Of a stretch of 64,000 bases of DNA, positions 39,132 through 51,005 are shown piece by piece. Numbering within the stretch: the stretch's first letter is position 1; each line of letters opens with the position of its first letter. The stretch is from contig VUYV01000075.1 of the NCBI GenBank assembly GCA_008711295.1, forward strand, positions 434,001 to 498,000, given 5' to 3'. The position numbers and the translations under genes were made by a program. The notes under the pieces were generated by a model. That model worked only from the letters and a program-made list of their open reading frames with translations, searched no databases and had not been told where the DNA came from. Origin of the DNA: Anarhynchus alexandrinus (taxonomy: Eukaryota > Chordata > Aves > Charadriiformes > Charadriidae).

Positions 39132-39217
39132 CTTTCTCTTTCTCTTTCTCTTTCTCTTTCTCTTTCTCTTTCTCTTTCTCTTTCTCTTTCTCTTTCTCTT
39201 TCTCTTTCTCTTTCTCT
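39132..39217. repeat. (CTTTCT)n hexamer microsatellite at gap edge
   Basis: About 86 bases of near-perfect CTTTCT units run directly into the assembly gap. Pyrimidine-rich but irregular sequence resumes on the other side (39375-39415), so the array very probably spans the gap and its true length is unknown. Confidence 0.95.
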
Positions 39218-39374
39218 NNNNNNNNNNNNNNNNNNNNNNNNNNNNNNNNNNNNNNNNNNNNNNNNNNNNNNNNNNNNNNNNNNNNNNNNNNNNNNNNNNN
39301 NNNNNNNNNNNNNNNNNNNNNNNNNNNNNNNNNNNNNNNNNNNNNNNNNNNNNNNNNNNNNNNNNNNNNNNNNN
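39218..39374. other. Assembly gap (157 N)
   Basis: 157 consecutive Ns. The gap is presumably caused by the simple-sequence array on its left. Open frames drawn through it are artefacts. Confidence 1.
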
Positions 39375-40016
39375 TTTCTTTCATTTTCTTCTTTTCCTTT
39401 TTTCTTTTCCTCTTTAGACAGTAGGTGTTAAAGGGAAATCTATTGGAAAGAAGAACTTTAATACCAGTGTGATTTATTGTGATTGTCAGGTGGCTCATGT
39501 TTGTGCGAGAGAATTCTTTTCAATCCTGCCAGTATTACCTCTCAGGTCTCTCTAATCCTGCCCCAAACACTTGTCCTTGAGATCTTTCTCTGCTTCTGCC
39601 TTGCTCTGATACACCCGTTCCAGTGTTAAAGTCTGCTCTGTTTCACAGGGGACATAGCCCTGGTTTTTGCACTGTGGAGCAATAGTCTTGTCCATAAACA
39701 CAGAACCTGACCCTATGCTGTTACTACTGGGATTCTCTGTTTTTTACTTCTACCTTCTAAAAGCCTCTGCGTGCTGATTATAATCTCACAGCTCACCTTT
39801 TGGGGAGCTTCAAGATGGTTTTGTTGTTGTCCCAATATCCAAAACTGAGAGATTTTCTCACATTAGAGGTGCACTGCCAAGTAAAATGAGCCTCTCTTTC
39901 CCACCCAGCACATCAGAAATTCACCTGTGCATAAGATGATGTGTGAGGATGCCCCACCTTTAACCTTCTTTCCATATACAGGGCTTGAATTAACTTCCAT
40001 AGCTCATTACTAATTT
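39375..40016. other. Pyrimidine tail and unique noncoding sequence
   Basis: The first 40 bases are T/C-rich continuation of the microsatellite. The rest has no recognised gene or repeat. Confidence 0.5.
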
Positions 40017-40680
40017 CACAGAATCATAGAATCATTTTGGCTGGAAAAGACCTCTAAGATCATCAAGTCCAACCGTTATCGAACTCTACCAGGCCCACTT
40101 CTAAACCATATCCCTGAGCGCCGTATCTAGACGGCTTTTAAATACATCCAAGGACGGCGATTCAACCACTTCCCTGGGCAGCCTGTTCCAGACTTTGATA
40201 ACCCTTTCAGTGTAGAAGTTTTTCCTAAGGTCTGACCTAAACTCCCCTGGTGCAACTTGACACCATTTCCTGTTGCCCTGTCAGTTTTAACTTGTGAGAA
40301 GAGACCAACACCCACCTCTCTACAACCTCCTTTCAGGCAGTTGTAGAGAGCAATAAGGTCTCCCCTCAGCCTCCTTTTCTCCAGGCTAAACAACCCCAAG
40401 TCCCTCAGCTGCTCCTCATAAGATTTGTTTTGTCAAGACCCCTCACCAGCTTCATTGCCCTTCTTTGGACCCTCTCCAGTACCTCAATGTCCTTCTTATA
40501 CTGCAGCACCCAAAATTGAACACAGTACTCAAGTGCGGCCTCACCAGTGCCAAGTACAGTGGTACAATCACTTCTCTAGCCCTGCTGGCCACGTTATTCC
40601 TGATACAGGCCAGGATGCCGTTGGCCGCCTTGGCCACCTAGGCACACTGCTGGCTCATGTTCATTTGGCAGGCTTCATCT
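40017..40680 (-). mobile_element. CR1 LINE fragment, longest recognisable copy
   Basis: The 3' tail is at 40017 (cacagaatcatagaatcat). The minus-strand frame at 40127-40399 includes [20 protein letters not shown], followed by CR1-like residues to the C-terminal WL-R block. The frame at 40452-40637 gives [20 protein letters not shown], then [11 protein letters not shown]. These are consecutive ORF2 C-terminal blocks broken by frameshifts. The upstream DNA ggccaggatgccgttggccg also fits CR1. About 660 bases remain, with no catalytic domain. The 3' end differs from the 31.4 kb copy (tttggctggaaaagacctct against tcagggttggaagggacctc), so this is a different CR1 subfamily. Confidence 0.95.
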
Positions 40681-40685
40681 AGGCT

Positions 40686-40707
40686 ATATATGTGCACACA
40701 CATATAT
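40686..40707. repeat. Perfect 9-bp inverted repeat, alternating purine/pyrimidine
   Basis: atatatgtg (40686-40694) and its complement cacatatat (40699-40707) flank a 4-base loop. It sits just beyond the truncated 5' edge of the CR1 copy. Confidence 0.85.
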
Positions 40708-42524
40708 GTGTTTATGATATACATAAGATACGTACATATCCTGGCAAAAATCATTCCTGCTGGAGGTACAAGTTCCCTTGTTTAGAACTAGGGAGTTATA
40801 AGGGGTTGAACCAAACGTCCTCCTCAGTCCTCTCTGAGGCAGTAGCCAGTAACAGCTTTTTTGGGAAAAGATGGCAAAGTAGAACAATCACAGAACAATC
40901 TTTCTCCCAAAGTTTTCTCCAGGTTCCAGCAATCTGTGGCTTGGAGACCTCCTGGGCTTCTTCGACAAGGATCATCTTGCTCTGGAGCTACCAGCGGACC
41001 TATCCTCCATAAATTGCTTTTTTAACCCATTCAGTTAGGGACAGTGTTAAGCCCACTTTGTTATCACGATCACTAAATAAGGGAATAGGGGAAAAAACAA
41101 CCACTGAAGAATTAAACATCATCATAGTATCCTATAGCTTAGTCTCTGGTCACTCTCAGCATATGGATGTACTGGCCAAAAGGGAATGGGTCCAGTCTTG
41201 ATCTGAGTGTAAACCACGGGTGAAATGCCTGTATCATCAGCTCAAGTAAGAATCTTGATGTATTTTCTTGTCTTCTTTTCACTAGAGTGTCAAAGACACA
41301 GCGCTAGAGGTAGAATATTAGCTTTGTTTGACAAATTTCAGGTCCAATATTGTTTGTTGCGGTGGCCTTTTAAGAATTGATAGACTTTGGCGAGGGAGGG
41401 GGAAGAGATGGTAGATGAATGGGCCATGAGATTGCTTTCTGATGTTGAGAAAGGAGCCAGTGCAATTTTTTTTTTTGTTTCCTCTACATGAGCCAAATGC
41501 TAACTGCTCTTCATTCTGTGCTGAAGTTTCTATTGTGTAAGTAATCATATGGGCATATTTAAGTACTGGGCTTTTTTGAGTTAAACCCCATTCAGACTGT
41601 TATGACTGTGTTTAATCTTTGAAAGACGGGTGGGGAGGGGGAAATCTGTTCTTCAGAAAAGAATCCTTTTTATACAGAAAACTATAGGGTTCTTATCTTT
41701 GATCTAAGTAAGCACAACTGTACCATGTCAGCAGCATATTAGTGCCAACGCATGTGTGTTGTACTTTTTAAATGCTGTTTCAACATGTGTCATTGGATCT
41801 GTGTTCCTACAGGCTCACAACAACCTGCACCCTGGTAACTACATGTTGATTGAAGCACCCTTATGAAAAAAAGATATAAATGTTTGTGGTTAAGGTGATA
41901 ACCCTTTTGTTTTCTCTGTAATCCATCACAGGGCTTGTCAGCCCTGACAGCTCGAGTGGATTTTTTTGAACACCTCTTTATCTGACAGCTTCATGCATCA
42001 TAAAGCAGCAAATAGAATTAGATCAAAGTCTAAGAGTCACTGTAGGCTTGGTAAGGTATGCAATCCTGTTTGTATCTTTATCCAGGCTCTGACAGTTCAT
42101 TTTAACTGGCAACAGGGGGAAGGAGGGAGAAGGAGGAAAGTTTCTTTTTCTTTTAAGAAGGTACAGTAGTGCTGCATTTTTAAACATACACTGCTTTCAC
42201 ATATCATTTCCCCTTGACATCTGTGATTCTCTGTGTACTGTAGCACACCATATATATTTTCAGAATGCTCAACAACAGCAGTCACATTCTCAAAGCAAAG
42301 GCTTAACCAGTGTACGAGGCCATGTACCCATATGCTTTAATAATCCTGACTTTTGTTTAATATCAATGGCAAAGATTGACAGCGCTCACTTTAAACAATG
42401 GAATATTGTCCATCTGGTACATGCCAGATTCTATGAATTACTGTGATGGATAACAGGTTTACCAACAGTCCACACTAAACTCACAGGATATAGCCAGCGT
42501 TCACTTATTAAAGGAACAGCAGAA
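40708..42524. other. Unique noncoding sequence
   Basis: No gene or repeat is recognised. A T-rich run lies at 41466-41477. Confidence 0.45.
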
Positions 42525-42644
42525 GGGGAAGGGAAAGGAAGGGAAGGGAAGGGAAGGGAAGGGAAGGGAAGGGAAGGGAAGGAAAAAGGAAAAAGGGAAA
42601 AGGAAAAAGGAAAAAGGAAAAAGGAAAAAAGGAAAAAGGAAAAA
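42525..42644. repeat. Compound homopurine microsatellite (GGGAA)n then (GGAAAAA)n
   Basis: Eight perfect GGGAA pentamers (42541-42580), preceded by imperfect ones, pass without a break into about nine GGAAAAA heptamers with single-base variants. The whole tract is pure purine on the plus strand. Confidence 0.95.
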
Positions 42645-44379
42645 CCTAGTTTAGTACAAATCTCAAGGGAACAAACTGAAGCCATGATTTGAAAAACTGG
42701 GTATCTAAATTGTCTACATTGGCCTGTGTTGGTGCATCTTGTTTTTCAAAACTGTTGAATAAATCATGATTCTTGATGAAAAATACAGGAAAACCCAAGG
42801 ATTTATGCCGAAGCTTTTAGAGGTGCCATATTCACTGGGAGTCTTTGGTGGAAGAGAGTGGGGGAGCTTCAGGGTCTTTTTGCTCTCAAGCCTATGGTGC
42901 ATAAATATGAAATTAGGTAACTTCCTTTGCTTCTATCTGAGACCTGCACCTGAATGTTATTTTTTTTTTCTTTTATTATACCCTTTGCTGAAATGCCACA
43001 TTAACATGGAAACGATAAGTTGTATTTGTTTGATGGAACATGGAAACCATCTCCAAACACAATGGTCCCATGAAGGGGAGAAGCAGGACCAGACAGATGC
43101 TGCCTTTGGCATAGCAGAGGAAGACATGCCAGCTCTGTAATATGGGCTCCTATGCAGAAGTGGCTGTGAGGGTGCTTGTTAGGGAGGAAAAGGTCGTAGG
43201 GAGAGAGGCTGCTCTTCCTGCCTCTTTCCCCTTTGAAGGCAATGGCTTTCAAAGAGGGTGTTCAGGCTGCCACAGAAGGTGGCTATCCTCCTGCCTTTGC
43301 TCCTCCAGGCTGGCTGTGTGCAGGAGGTGCTGCAGAGGAGCAGTGAAAGTGCTTGTGGGAGCTCCTTCCTACTGACTTCTTCAAGAGCCATGTAGCCAGA
43401 CCAGAGCAGGGTTGGGGGAGCAGTGTAGGGCAGTGAGGAGAGCAACTACAGCAGTAGGGAGCCATGCTTTCCTCTTCTTCCATAGTGCAGCAACATAGCT
43501 GGAGCTGGATACAAGGGGAGGGCAGCTAGCACCTCCCTCCATACAGCAAGCTGTATCATCTCAGCACATGTCAGCACATCCCAGCAAGCTTTATCAGACT
43601 TCTCAGTGCTGTGTCCCTCATGCATCCAAGCCCTTCCTTCTGGAGAGAGCTGAAAGAAAATTTGGGGTCACCAGCTGGCCTTACTGAGCCAAATGTTGTC
43701 ATATGGCTGCTCCAAGGAGGACTGAACTTTTGTCAATCTGTTTTTCCATCAGCTGCTCTTTCCTAAAACTGTTTTAGAAAACCTTTTAGAAGCAGTCTAA
43801 ACTCCAGAAAAGTGAAAAAGCCTCTTCCAAAGAGATGCAGGTTTCTGACTAAAAAGAGTCCATGCAAGAAGCAAAAAGTCCTCTGGGCTCCTACAATTAC
43901 ATACATTGGTCCAGTGTTGGAGCAGTGGTTTCTGTCAGTGGTCAGAGACCAGTAACGCTTCACTCATGACCAGTCCCAGATTCGTGTTAATATGAAAGTT
44001 TTTCTTGTGAGAACCCACAACTATTTCTACCACATTGCGGGGTACCATGGACACCTATTTTGTACTGTCCCAGAAGCTCTGTGCACCAAGGGGACCTCCC
44101 AGTTTTTCCATGTAAAATGCTTAAGCCTCCGCATCAGGTGGGAGAGCTCATTCATTTCAGCAACCCTCATGTATGTTCTTGAGTCCCTCAGGTGTTGCAG
44201 TGTGGCATGAGGGAAGCAGAGAAGGATAGAAATGGGAAAGACACCTAGAACTTCTGAGGTGGCCCCTGATCAAATGGCATGGTCCCTGACCAGGTAGCAC
44301 GTGCCCTGACCAGGGCTGTCTGCAAAGGCCTAACCGAACAACAAGGAGCTCAAAACGTAGTCCAACAAAATTCTTCCTG
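42645..44379. other. Unique noncoding sequence
   Basis: No gene is recognised. A GC-richer part at 43130-43500 has overlapping open frames on both strands with no domains. A short direct repeat, tcagcacat, occurs around 43560-43580, and a repeated ccctgaccagg motif lies at about 44284-44318. Confidence 0.45.
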
Positions 44380-44930
44380 CTGGTCCATCAGGGCCGCATC
44401 TGTCTAGTCTGATGACAAGAGGCCCAACTACATTTTAAATTACCTTACAAGAATTTGAAGTCTACCTCAAACACCTGAGAACCACATGCATCACAGCTAC
44501 TGCCATAGCTCCTTAGCAGAAGGCCATAAATATTGGCTCCTGCTAGGATTTTTCACTGCAGGTGGTATTGGAGTGCAGCCATTTGAGGTGACTTCACCAA
44601 GATGATGTGGCCAGCAGGAACGGACCCACCGGACCTGGCGTCAGTCCACGAGGTCTCTCCTGCTTCAACATCTATGAGCAAGTTTTCTGAAAACTCTTCT
44701 CACTGGTGTGTTGTGCCCTCCCTGTCTTGACCCAATTGAGCCTGTTGAGCAACAGCTACAGATCAAGAGACAAGGTGGCCAGTGGACTTGTCTTTGGTGT
44801 CAGAGTGAACAGTCATGGTTGAACTGCCTCTGGCTTTAATCATAAACAACAATCGCTAACGAACTTTGTCACTACCGTCTGATTTTTCCGAGAGCGCGTT
44901 ATTCCCTGAGTTTACACTGAAAAATTTGAA
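44380..44930 (+). mobile_element. Possible decayed solitary LTR (ERVL-like), uncertain
   Basis: The stretch resembles an avian LTR in layout. A TATA-like cataaatattgg lies near 44525, followed by a GC-richer CpG-bearing part (for example ggacctggcgtcagtccacg), then a downstream part with scattered CpGs (aacaatcgctaacgaac, ccgagagcgcg). CpGs are out of keeping with the flanks. I cannot define TG...CA termini, a target-site duplication, a polyadenylation signal or any internal retroviral gene. Resemblance to avian ERVL LTRs is from memory only. Confidence 0.25.
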
Positions 44931-45420
44931 GCATGTGTATAAGCTGGGAGGCTTGCAGCTCTTCACATCTTACTTCAAAAGGCCCTCAGGAACATGAGAG
45001 ATGCTAAGGGGGGATTTCTTAACTGTTTCTGACTTTTTTTAGTAATATTAACTCAAATTAATTAACAGATTTGCCTTTGCCTTAGAAAAATGAGTTTTGA
45101 CTCACAGGGTAGGCACTGTGGAAATGGGAAGGATGCCCTCAGTGTTAAAAAGACGTGACCAATAGCACCTCCAGCCTGTGCATATGAAAGTCTTTCAAAA
45201 ATCATTACTTCCAGTTCTATGGAATACTTAGACTTTCATCTTAGTAAGTAGGTCCCAGTGGAAATATTTGGGAATAGTGGGGAAAAAATGAAAATAAATT
45301 CTCTTTCTATACAGTTTTAAACATTAGTTTTCTTCCACTCGGAGTGTGTTAAAATGCAAGTCTTTCCATGGCTCTTCTACCTCCTGCAAAATCTCTTTTA
45401 ACTTTTATTTGTTATTTAAA
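44931..45420. other. Unique AT-rich noncoding sequence
   Basis: No gene is recognised. Short TAAT/ATTA motifs occur (for example aaattaattaac at about 45056). Confidence 0.4.
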
Positions 45421-45770
45421 AAGCCACAGGGTATATTCTCTTCTTAATACATAGGGATTTACGTGTGAAACTCCCTGTGCATCGAGGTGATAATATACCC
45501 CTTAATTGGAAGCTGTTTAATGCTCTCGATTTAACATTTTAATAGAAAAGTTACAAGCAGTCTGGCTGTGAGTGCAGCACTATTAAAATTCCCAGCCAGG
45601 ACAGTAGTGTTTTTTTCTTTAAGTGGCTTTTTATTTGCTAAAATTCATTGCAGCTTTCATTACAAGTTGGGGCCACTTTTAAGTTTTGCTCTACATTATG
45701 AAAAAGAAAATGGAGAACTTTAAAGTGATCCTAAGTCTCAAATAAAAGGAGAACTTAAAAGCATCTTTGC
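45421..45770. promoter_or_regulatory. Possible conserved noncoding element
   Basis: Non-repetitive, moderately AT-rich DNA with several TTAAT/ATTTAAC/ATTAAAA-type motifs, a ctttcattacaag block and few CpGs. It resembles vertebrate developmental enhancers in texture. No motif set is diagnostic. Confidence 0.2.
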
Positions 45771-48550
45771 CATGTGTGTCCCTCTATAGGTCGTGCTTGC
45801 TCAGGTCATTCAGCGCTGAGGCAACTTTATTGAGTGTCTTATTGTGCAAACACAGTAGGAGGAACGTTACCCTCTAAGCTCTCCAGGACCACTTTTGTAG
45901 CTGGAGTTTATTTACTTGCGTGTTTTCAGACCCTTATAATCATAGGAGAACAGAGACAAGGTGGGACCTTTACGGCTTGGATCTTACAGCCACTACCCCG
46001 CACAAAGCAAGCCATGCAGAAATGGGGTCCAAAGCTTGACCCTGTGACTAGCGTGTGCTTCACAGTCTTCCAGGTTTTCGTTTTTAAAACACCGCTGGGA
46101 GGCAGGAAAGTGCCTTCGCTGCCATGCAAAAGGCACAGAAAGATGTGGGGCCATGTTCATAAAAAGATTAAAAGCCTCAGTTATGACTTGTAGCACCTGA
46201 ATTCTGCCCCAAAACAACAGAACGTAATCCTGGAGTCATCTCTCTCCTCCAAGCTCTAGAAGTACCCCATGACCTCAGGTATCCATGTTTTTACAGCAAA
46301 CTTCTTGAGGTGCTAAAGCTTTCTTCTGCCAGTGCCCTCAGCCTTCTGTAGGCTGAGCAGCTCTGCACAAGGCTCTCATCTAAGTCCAATTTGCTTTGTT
46401 AGAAGGATGTGTCTGCGGCTGTGAATCTTATGATATGTTGTCTGGAAACCCTACGGGTATTCTGGCATCAACACATCAGTCTACCCAAGCAGGTTAGCGA
46501 TGCAGACAAGCAGGAGTAAATTTTCAGTGGCTAAATAAAGGCTGAGTGTATTCCCTATGGGTAAACGATGTCTGAGTTTGTTGCTTTATCTGTTTTAATT
46601 TGAGGTATGTGAAACTTTCAGCAAACAAGTCTGTGTGTATGCATGAAAACATAGTTTGTATTCCCATATTCCTGAGTCAGACTTCTGCTCTGTGCCTTTT
46701 CCTTTCTCACTTGTTTTGCACTACAGAGAGATGTGCGGGTGAAAGAGAGTTTACTCAGCTGAACATGTACCCCTTTAAGGAAAAATCCTGCCTATTTTTC
46801 TGTCAGCACATAAAGCTTTAGCTGCGGGAGGGAAGCGTGTGCTGATGTTGGGGAAGAGGGTTTCTGTACAGACTTGGGGTGCCTCTAGTGCAGGAGGGTG
46901 GATGTGGAGTGGGGTGGAACGACTGGCCTGGGTCATCTGTCTCCTCTGGGCACAGCTCTTTTCTTCCCGGGACCAACAGAGGTTTCTGCAGAGCAGCGCT
47001 CAGTCTACTGGTGCACTGCTGTGCCCACCTTGCCGGGATGTGGCACTGCGCACACCTATATCTGGTGTCTGCATGGGTAGAATGGGCAACATGCCTGCTG
47101 TCAGTCTAGCCATTCATTCTCTTTTTGGGATACGGAGATGAGCTTAGAGCCTGGGTCTCTAAAGCTTTATTTTAATGGATTTACACTTGTTAACCTGCCA
47201 GAGAGCGCTTACGAGAGGGAGCGGCTACTTATATCAATATATTCACGCGATTTAACCTACCAGCACATCATGGCAGACCATAATAGGCAGATTTCAGCTT
47301 GGCACACAGACCTCCAGGAGCGTTCAAGCCACCAGCTTGAAAGGATGGCTGGTCTCCACGGCCGGCCCTTCACTCCTTGTCTTCTAGCTGAGAAACCAGC
47401 AAGAAAGAAGCTGAAGACAGACTCACTTGTTAGTGCGCTTTTGTGATGTGGCCACTGGGAATGGTACTTAGGCGGCTACTCACTTTACAAAGGCTTTAAT
47501 AGCCGTTAGATGGTATCAACTTTTAGTTGTTCCTCATCTGGGCTGGAACTGAACCAGCATCCTGTTGGCTGAAAGGCTTCGTATCCCCATTAAAAAATAT
47601 TTTACTGGCCTTCTCTACTTAAAATACATCAAACGGTTTCCGCTTCTGTTTGTTTTTCTGCTGAAATATGGAAGCTAAAAGTGGTCCTGGTAGAGTGTAG
47701 CTTAAACTGAAAAATACAGACAGACAAAGCCATGGGTTGTTGAGGGCCTTTCGGAGGCGGGATGGGGAGAGCGAGGCACAGCAAGAGCTCAAAGCCTGAA
47801 AAACAGAAACACCTAGAGAGGCTTAAGTTCCTCCACTCTACAGCATAGTTGAAAAGTCTCATTAAAGTTTGTGGAGAAAGGAAAACTTTCTCTTTTCTCC
47901 CCCCTCCTTTCACTCCACATTTATAGCAAAAGGCACAGAGCTATTATCTAAATGAGGGGATCACAGAAATGTGCATTTTTTGGTGAGAATTTAACTCTGA
48001 GTACAACATTCCTGAAAAGGTCACAGCAGGCCATTTAGTTAGGAGATTTGAACAATCAAAAGCTATGCAAAAATTAGGTTTTCATATAAATTAACTCCAT
48101 GCTGATATTTTTTTTTAGAGAAAGCTACGGTCTTAGAGCAAATAGATTTTTCTCCAACATACAGTATATATTGTCTTTCAGTACGGCTTCCGACTAAAAT
48201 TTATCTCTTGCTAAATGCAGACTAAATGAATAGTGTAGAACTAATACATTTTGTGCCAAGAAAATAAATGGGCACAGTGCTAGATGCTTAAGAGTGCCAC
48301 TAATTATTCACGTGATTTGTGGCATCCCTTCTCAGCAAAGGTATGGAAGCTATAACCGGGAAACTCTTTCACATTTTTCTCTTGGAAAACATGTAGCGAG
48401 GAATCGGCAGCCTCGTAAGCATGCCCAACCCTCTTAATTTTGGTATACCCAGAATGCTATTCCAGCTCCCAGAAATACTGTAGTACATCTAGTGTTTGTG
48501 CGCTGGCGACAAACCGGAAGGCTTGGGCGTTCCTGTATGGGAACCAAGGG
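45771..48550. other. Unique noncoding sequence
   Basis: No recognised gene. The best-looking frame is 47138-47446 (plus, 102 codons, ends KPARKKLKTDSLVSALL). It has balanced amino-acid composition but no known domain. A repeat-free AT-rich block lies at 47940-48340. Confidence 0.4.
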
Positions 48551-48605
48551 TTTTTTCTTTCTTTTTTCTTTTTTTTTTTTTTTTTTTCTTTTTTTTTTTT
48601 CTTTT
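48551..48605. repeat. T-rich pyrimidine tract
   Basis: About 55 bases of T with six interrupting C residues. It is low complexity, and poly-Phe frames through it are artefacts. Confidence 0.9.
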
Positions 48606-50530
48606 GGTGTACTTTGCAAGCTAGAATTTTGGAAGGCGGGTCCCACTTTTAGCTTTCATACCTTGAATGCAAGGGCGTACCCAGAAGAGTTTTTTTAGCG
48701 GGCGGCGAATAGTTTCCGACCACACAGCTCTCAATCCGGCACAACATGTCTGCAGCTTCTAAGCAGCGCAAACAGATGTATGGGGGCTTCCATGGTTTTG
48801 CAAAGATGTGAGACCTTTTTCTCACTTCCCCCCCACCCTTCCTCTTTCTTTTTGGCTAGTGCTGGCCAGCAATTTAAATGAACAAAGGAGAAGGAAGAAA
48901 CAAGAGGAGGTAGAGATGTCGAGGAAGAGCGTCATGTTGGCGAGAGGTATTTTTTAACCTTCAGATATTATTGAGAAGCGTAGGATTACCGCATGAGGTA
49001 CATTGAGATAAAAGTGGAAAATGTTCTGCCTACGTGACTTATTTTCAGAGGGAAGCAGGTTGTCATATACACAGAGTAAAACACTGGCACACTGGAGGAC
49101 TGAGTCACCAATGATGACTGCAGAAACAAAAATCAATGTAAAACATTGTAAATAAAAAGTCACCTTGTTTAGCCCTTAGGTGGCACTTTCATTTTCTGGG
49201 CAAGTTACAATTTTAATTTGGTTTTGTGACAGTCCTTGATGAACATATCAAGTTTCGTCATTGTTAGTATCAACATTTTTTTTGAAAAAGAAAGTATTGT
49301 CCTGGACAGCCTATATTTTAGAATTGGTTTTCTCTTGAGGTAGTTGTTTTATTTTTGTGATAGTTTGGAAATCTCTCCCACATACTGTTGCGAGCATGGT
49401 CTCCAAAATTAAAGTCCGGGTGGCCAAAACTGGCTGAGTGATAGCAGCTGAGGATATTTTTGCCCTTTCTCATAAGTGTGCCTGGGCAGTGTAAATTCAT
49501 ATTGGGGGGAGGGGTGGGCAGCATTCTTTCCTTTTTCTGTGTTCCCACTGCAAGGGCAGGAAGTCAGCAGCTACCGTCAAAAGAAACCAGAATTAGTAGG
49601 AATACAGTTATTATGCTTTTGTCTTCTATTAGACAAAGAAATATGTTTGGCACCAACATAATCAGATGGAGCGTGCTCATTTCTGTAAAGCATTGAAAAT
49701 GTATTACCAGAAAAGTAACTGATGTGTGTGGAAATACAACACATATTTGGATATTTGAGTGAAAACATGCTGAACGACAGAGATGAAACTCCACCTTTAG
49801 GAGCCAGCCTGCCCAGCACAAAGCCCTCAAGAAGAAGGTTCCCGCACCGGAGGCAGAGGGAAGCAGCTCAGACAGTGAGGGGGTTCAGAATTGGGCCCTG
49901 CAGGGGTATGAGCACAGAAGGAGTAAGCAGGCTGAACACCGTTATATCAAAGGTCCTGGAAACGATTCACGTTTTGGGAGCTCTTGTTGGGGAACAGTCC
50001 AAGTTAGATTGAGAACACTTCAATGAGCAGCGTTAAGATTAATTTGGACTCAGAGTCACCAATTAGAAAACCTCTCTCTTGTAAACACCAACCTCTTAAT
50101 TAGACAATCTTGCCTTTTTGTTTTCTAACATCAACAAAATGGATACATTAGTGCCATATGAAGCTGCCTTAGGAGGATTAGCTAAAGGAAACTGCATATT
50201 GAACTTCACCTTTTAATTAACTTTTAATGAATTGCTCTCACAGCAGAAAGCAGTCACAGAGGGACTCCAAGATTCAGGAGTTACCTAAGGCCTATAATGG
50301 TTTTTAGAGGGGGGAAATAAGACCAATTTCACCGCTCCACATCTATTTCATCTTCAGTCATAGCCCGGGCTGCGGAGCCGTTGTGGGATATTTGAAAGGA
50401 AGAAAAGCTGAAAAAAGTTAGATGTGTAACTAATTATATAAACATGTCATCTTTGTTTTTGTCAGTTTCAGTTACTGGGAAGCATATTTTCCTTATTTAG
50501 TGTTGCCTTTGTGCAGTTATATTAAGCCAA
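48606..50530. other. Unique noncoding sequence
   Basis: No gene is recognised. A small CpG patch near 48690-48745 (gcgggcggcgaatag) lies next to the T-rich tract. Confidence 0.45.
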
Positions 50531-50602
50531 AGGAAAAAAAAAAAAACAAAAAAAAACAAGAAGAAGGAGAAGCAGCGAGGGAGGGAGGGAAGGAGGGAGC
50601 AC
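50531..50602. repeat. A-rich then (GGGA)n purine tract
   Basis: Two A-runs separated by single C bases, then AAG units, then GGGAGGGA-type units. It is purine-rich on the plus strand and abuts the CpG-rich patch. Confidence 0.85.
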
Positions 50603-50730
50603 GGAGAGCGCGGGGCCTGGCGGGATGCTCCGGCTGCCGGCAGCCCGGCCCGGCCATCCCCACAGTGATGGCGTTCCCTGAGCACAGCCATCGGATGGAG
50701 GTGAGGATCTGTAGCCGGGCGAGTAATCGC
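50603..50730. promoter_or_regulatory. CpG-rich patch
   Basis: By hand count about 15 CpGs lie in the 160 bases from 50571, including ggctgccggcagcccggccc. It could be a small promoter or enhancer island. No exon can be assigned. Confidence 0.4.
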
Positions 50731-51005
50731 ACTTGGCATTCGCTGTCAGGAAGACAACTTTGGTACCGAGTCTAGAGATCATTAGGAATGAAACATCAAA
50801 TGCCGGAAAACAAATGGGGGCTTAATCTTCAATGAAAGAGAACATCAGGAAAACGCGGCTTTCATGGGTTTGGGTACCTGATGTGCTGGGAACTGGCAGA
50901 TTTTCACCTGTGCTGCATTCCCTGTCCCTCGGACCCACAGCGCTCTGGAGCTGCCGTAAAAGGCAGCAAATCTCTCCTGCTGCATAAGGAGCAAGCAGGC
51001 GGCAG
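50731..51005. other. Linker between CpG patches
   Basis: Moderate GC, few CpGs, nothing recognised. Confidence 0.35.

Noticed and set aside
39049..39498. Long Glu/Lys, Phe/Ser and Leu/Ser repeat frames
   Set aside because: They are translations of a hexamer microsatellite and an assembly gap, not proteins.
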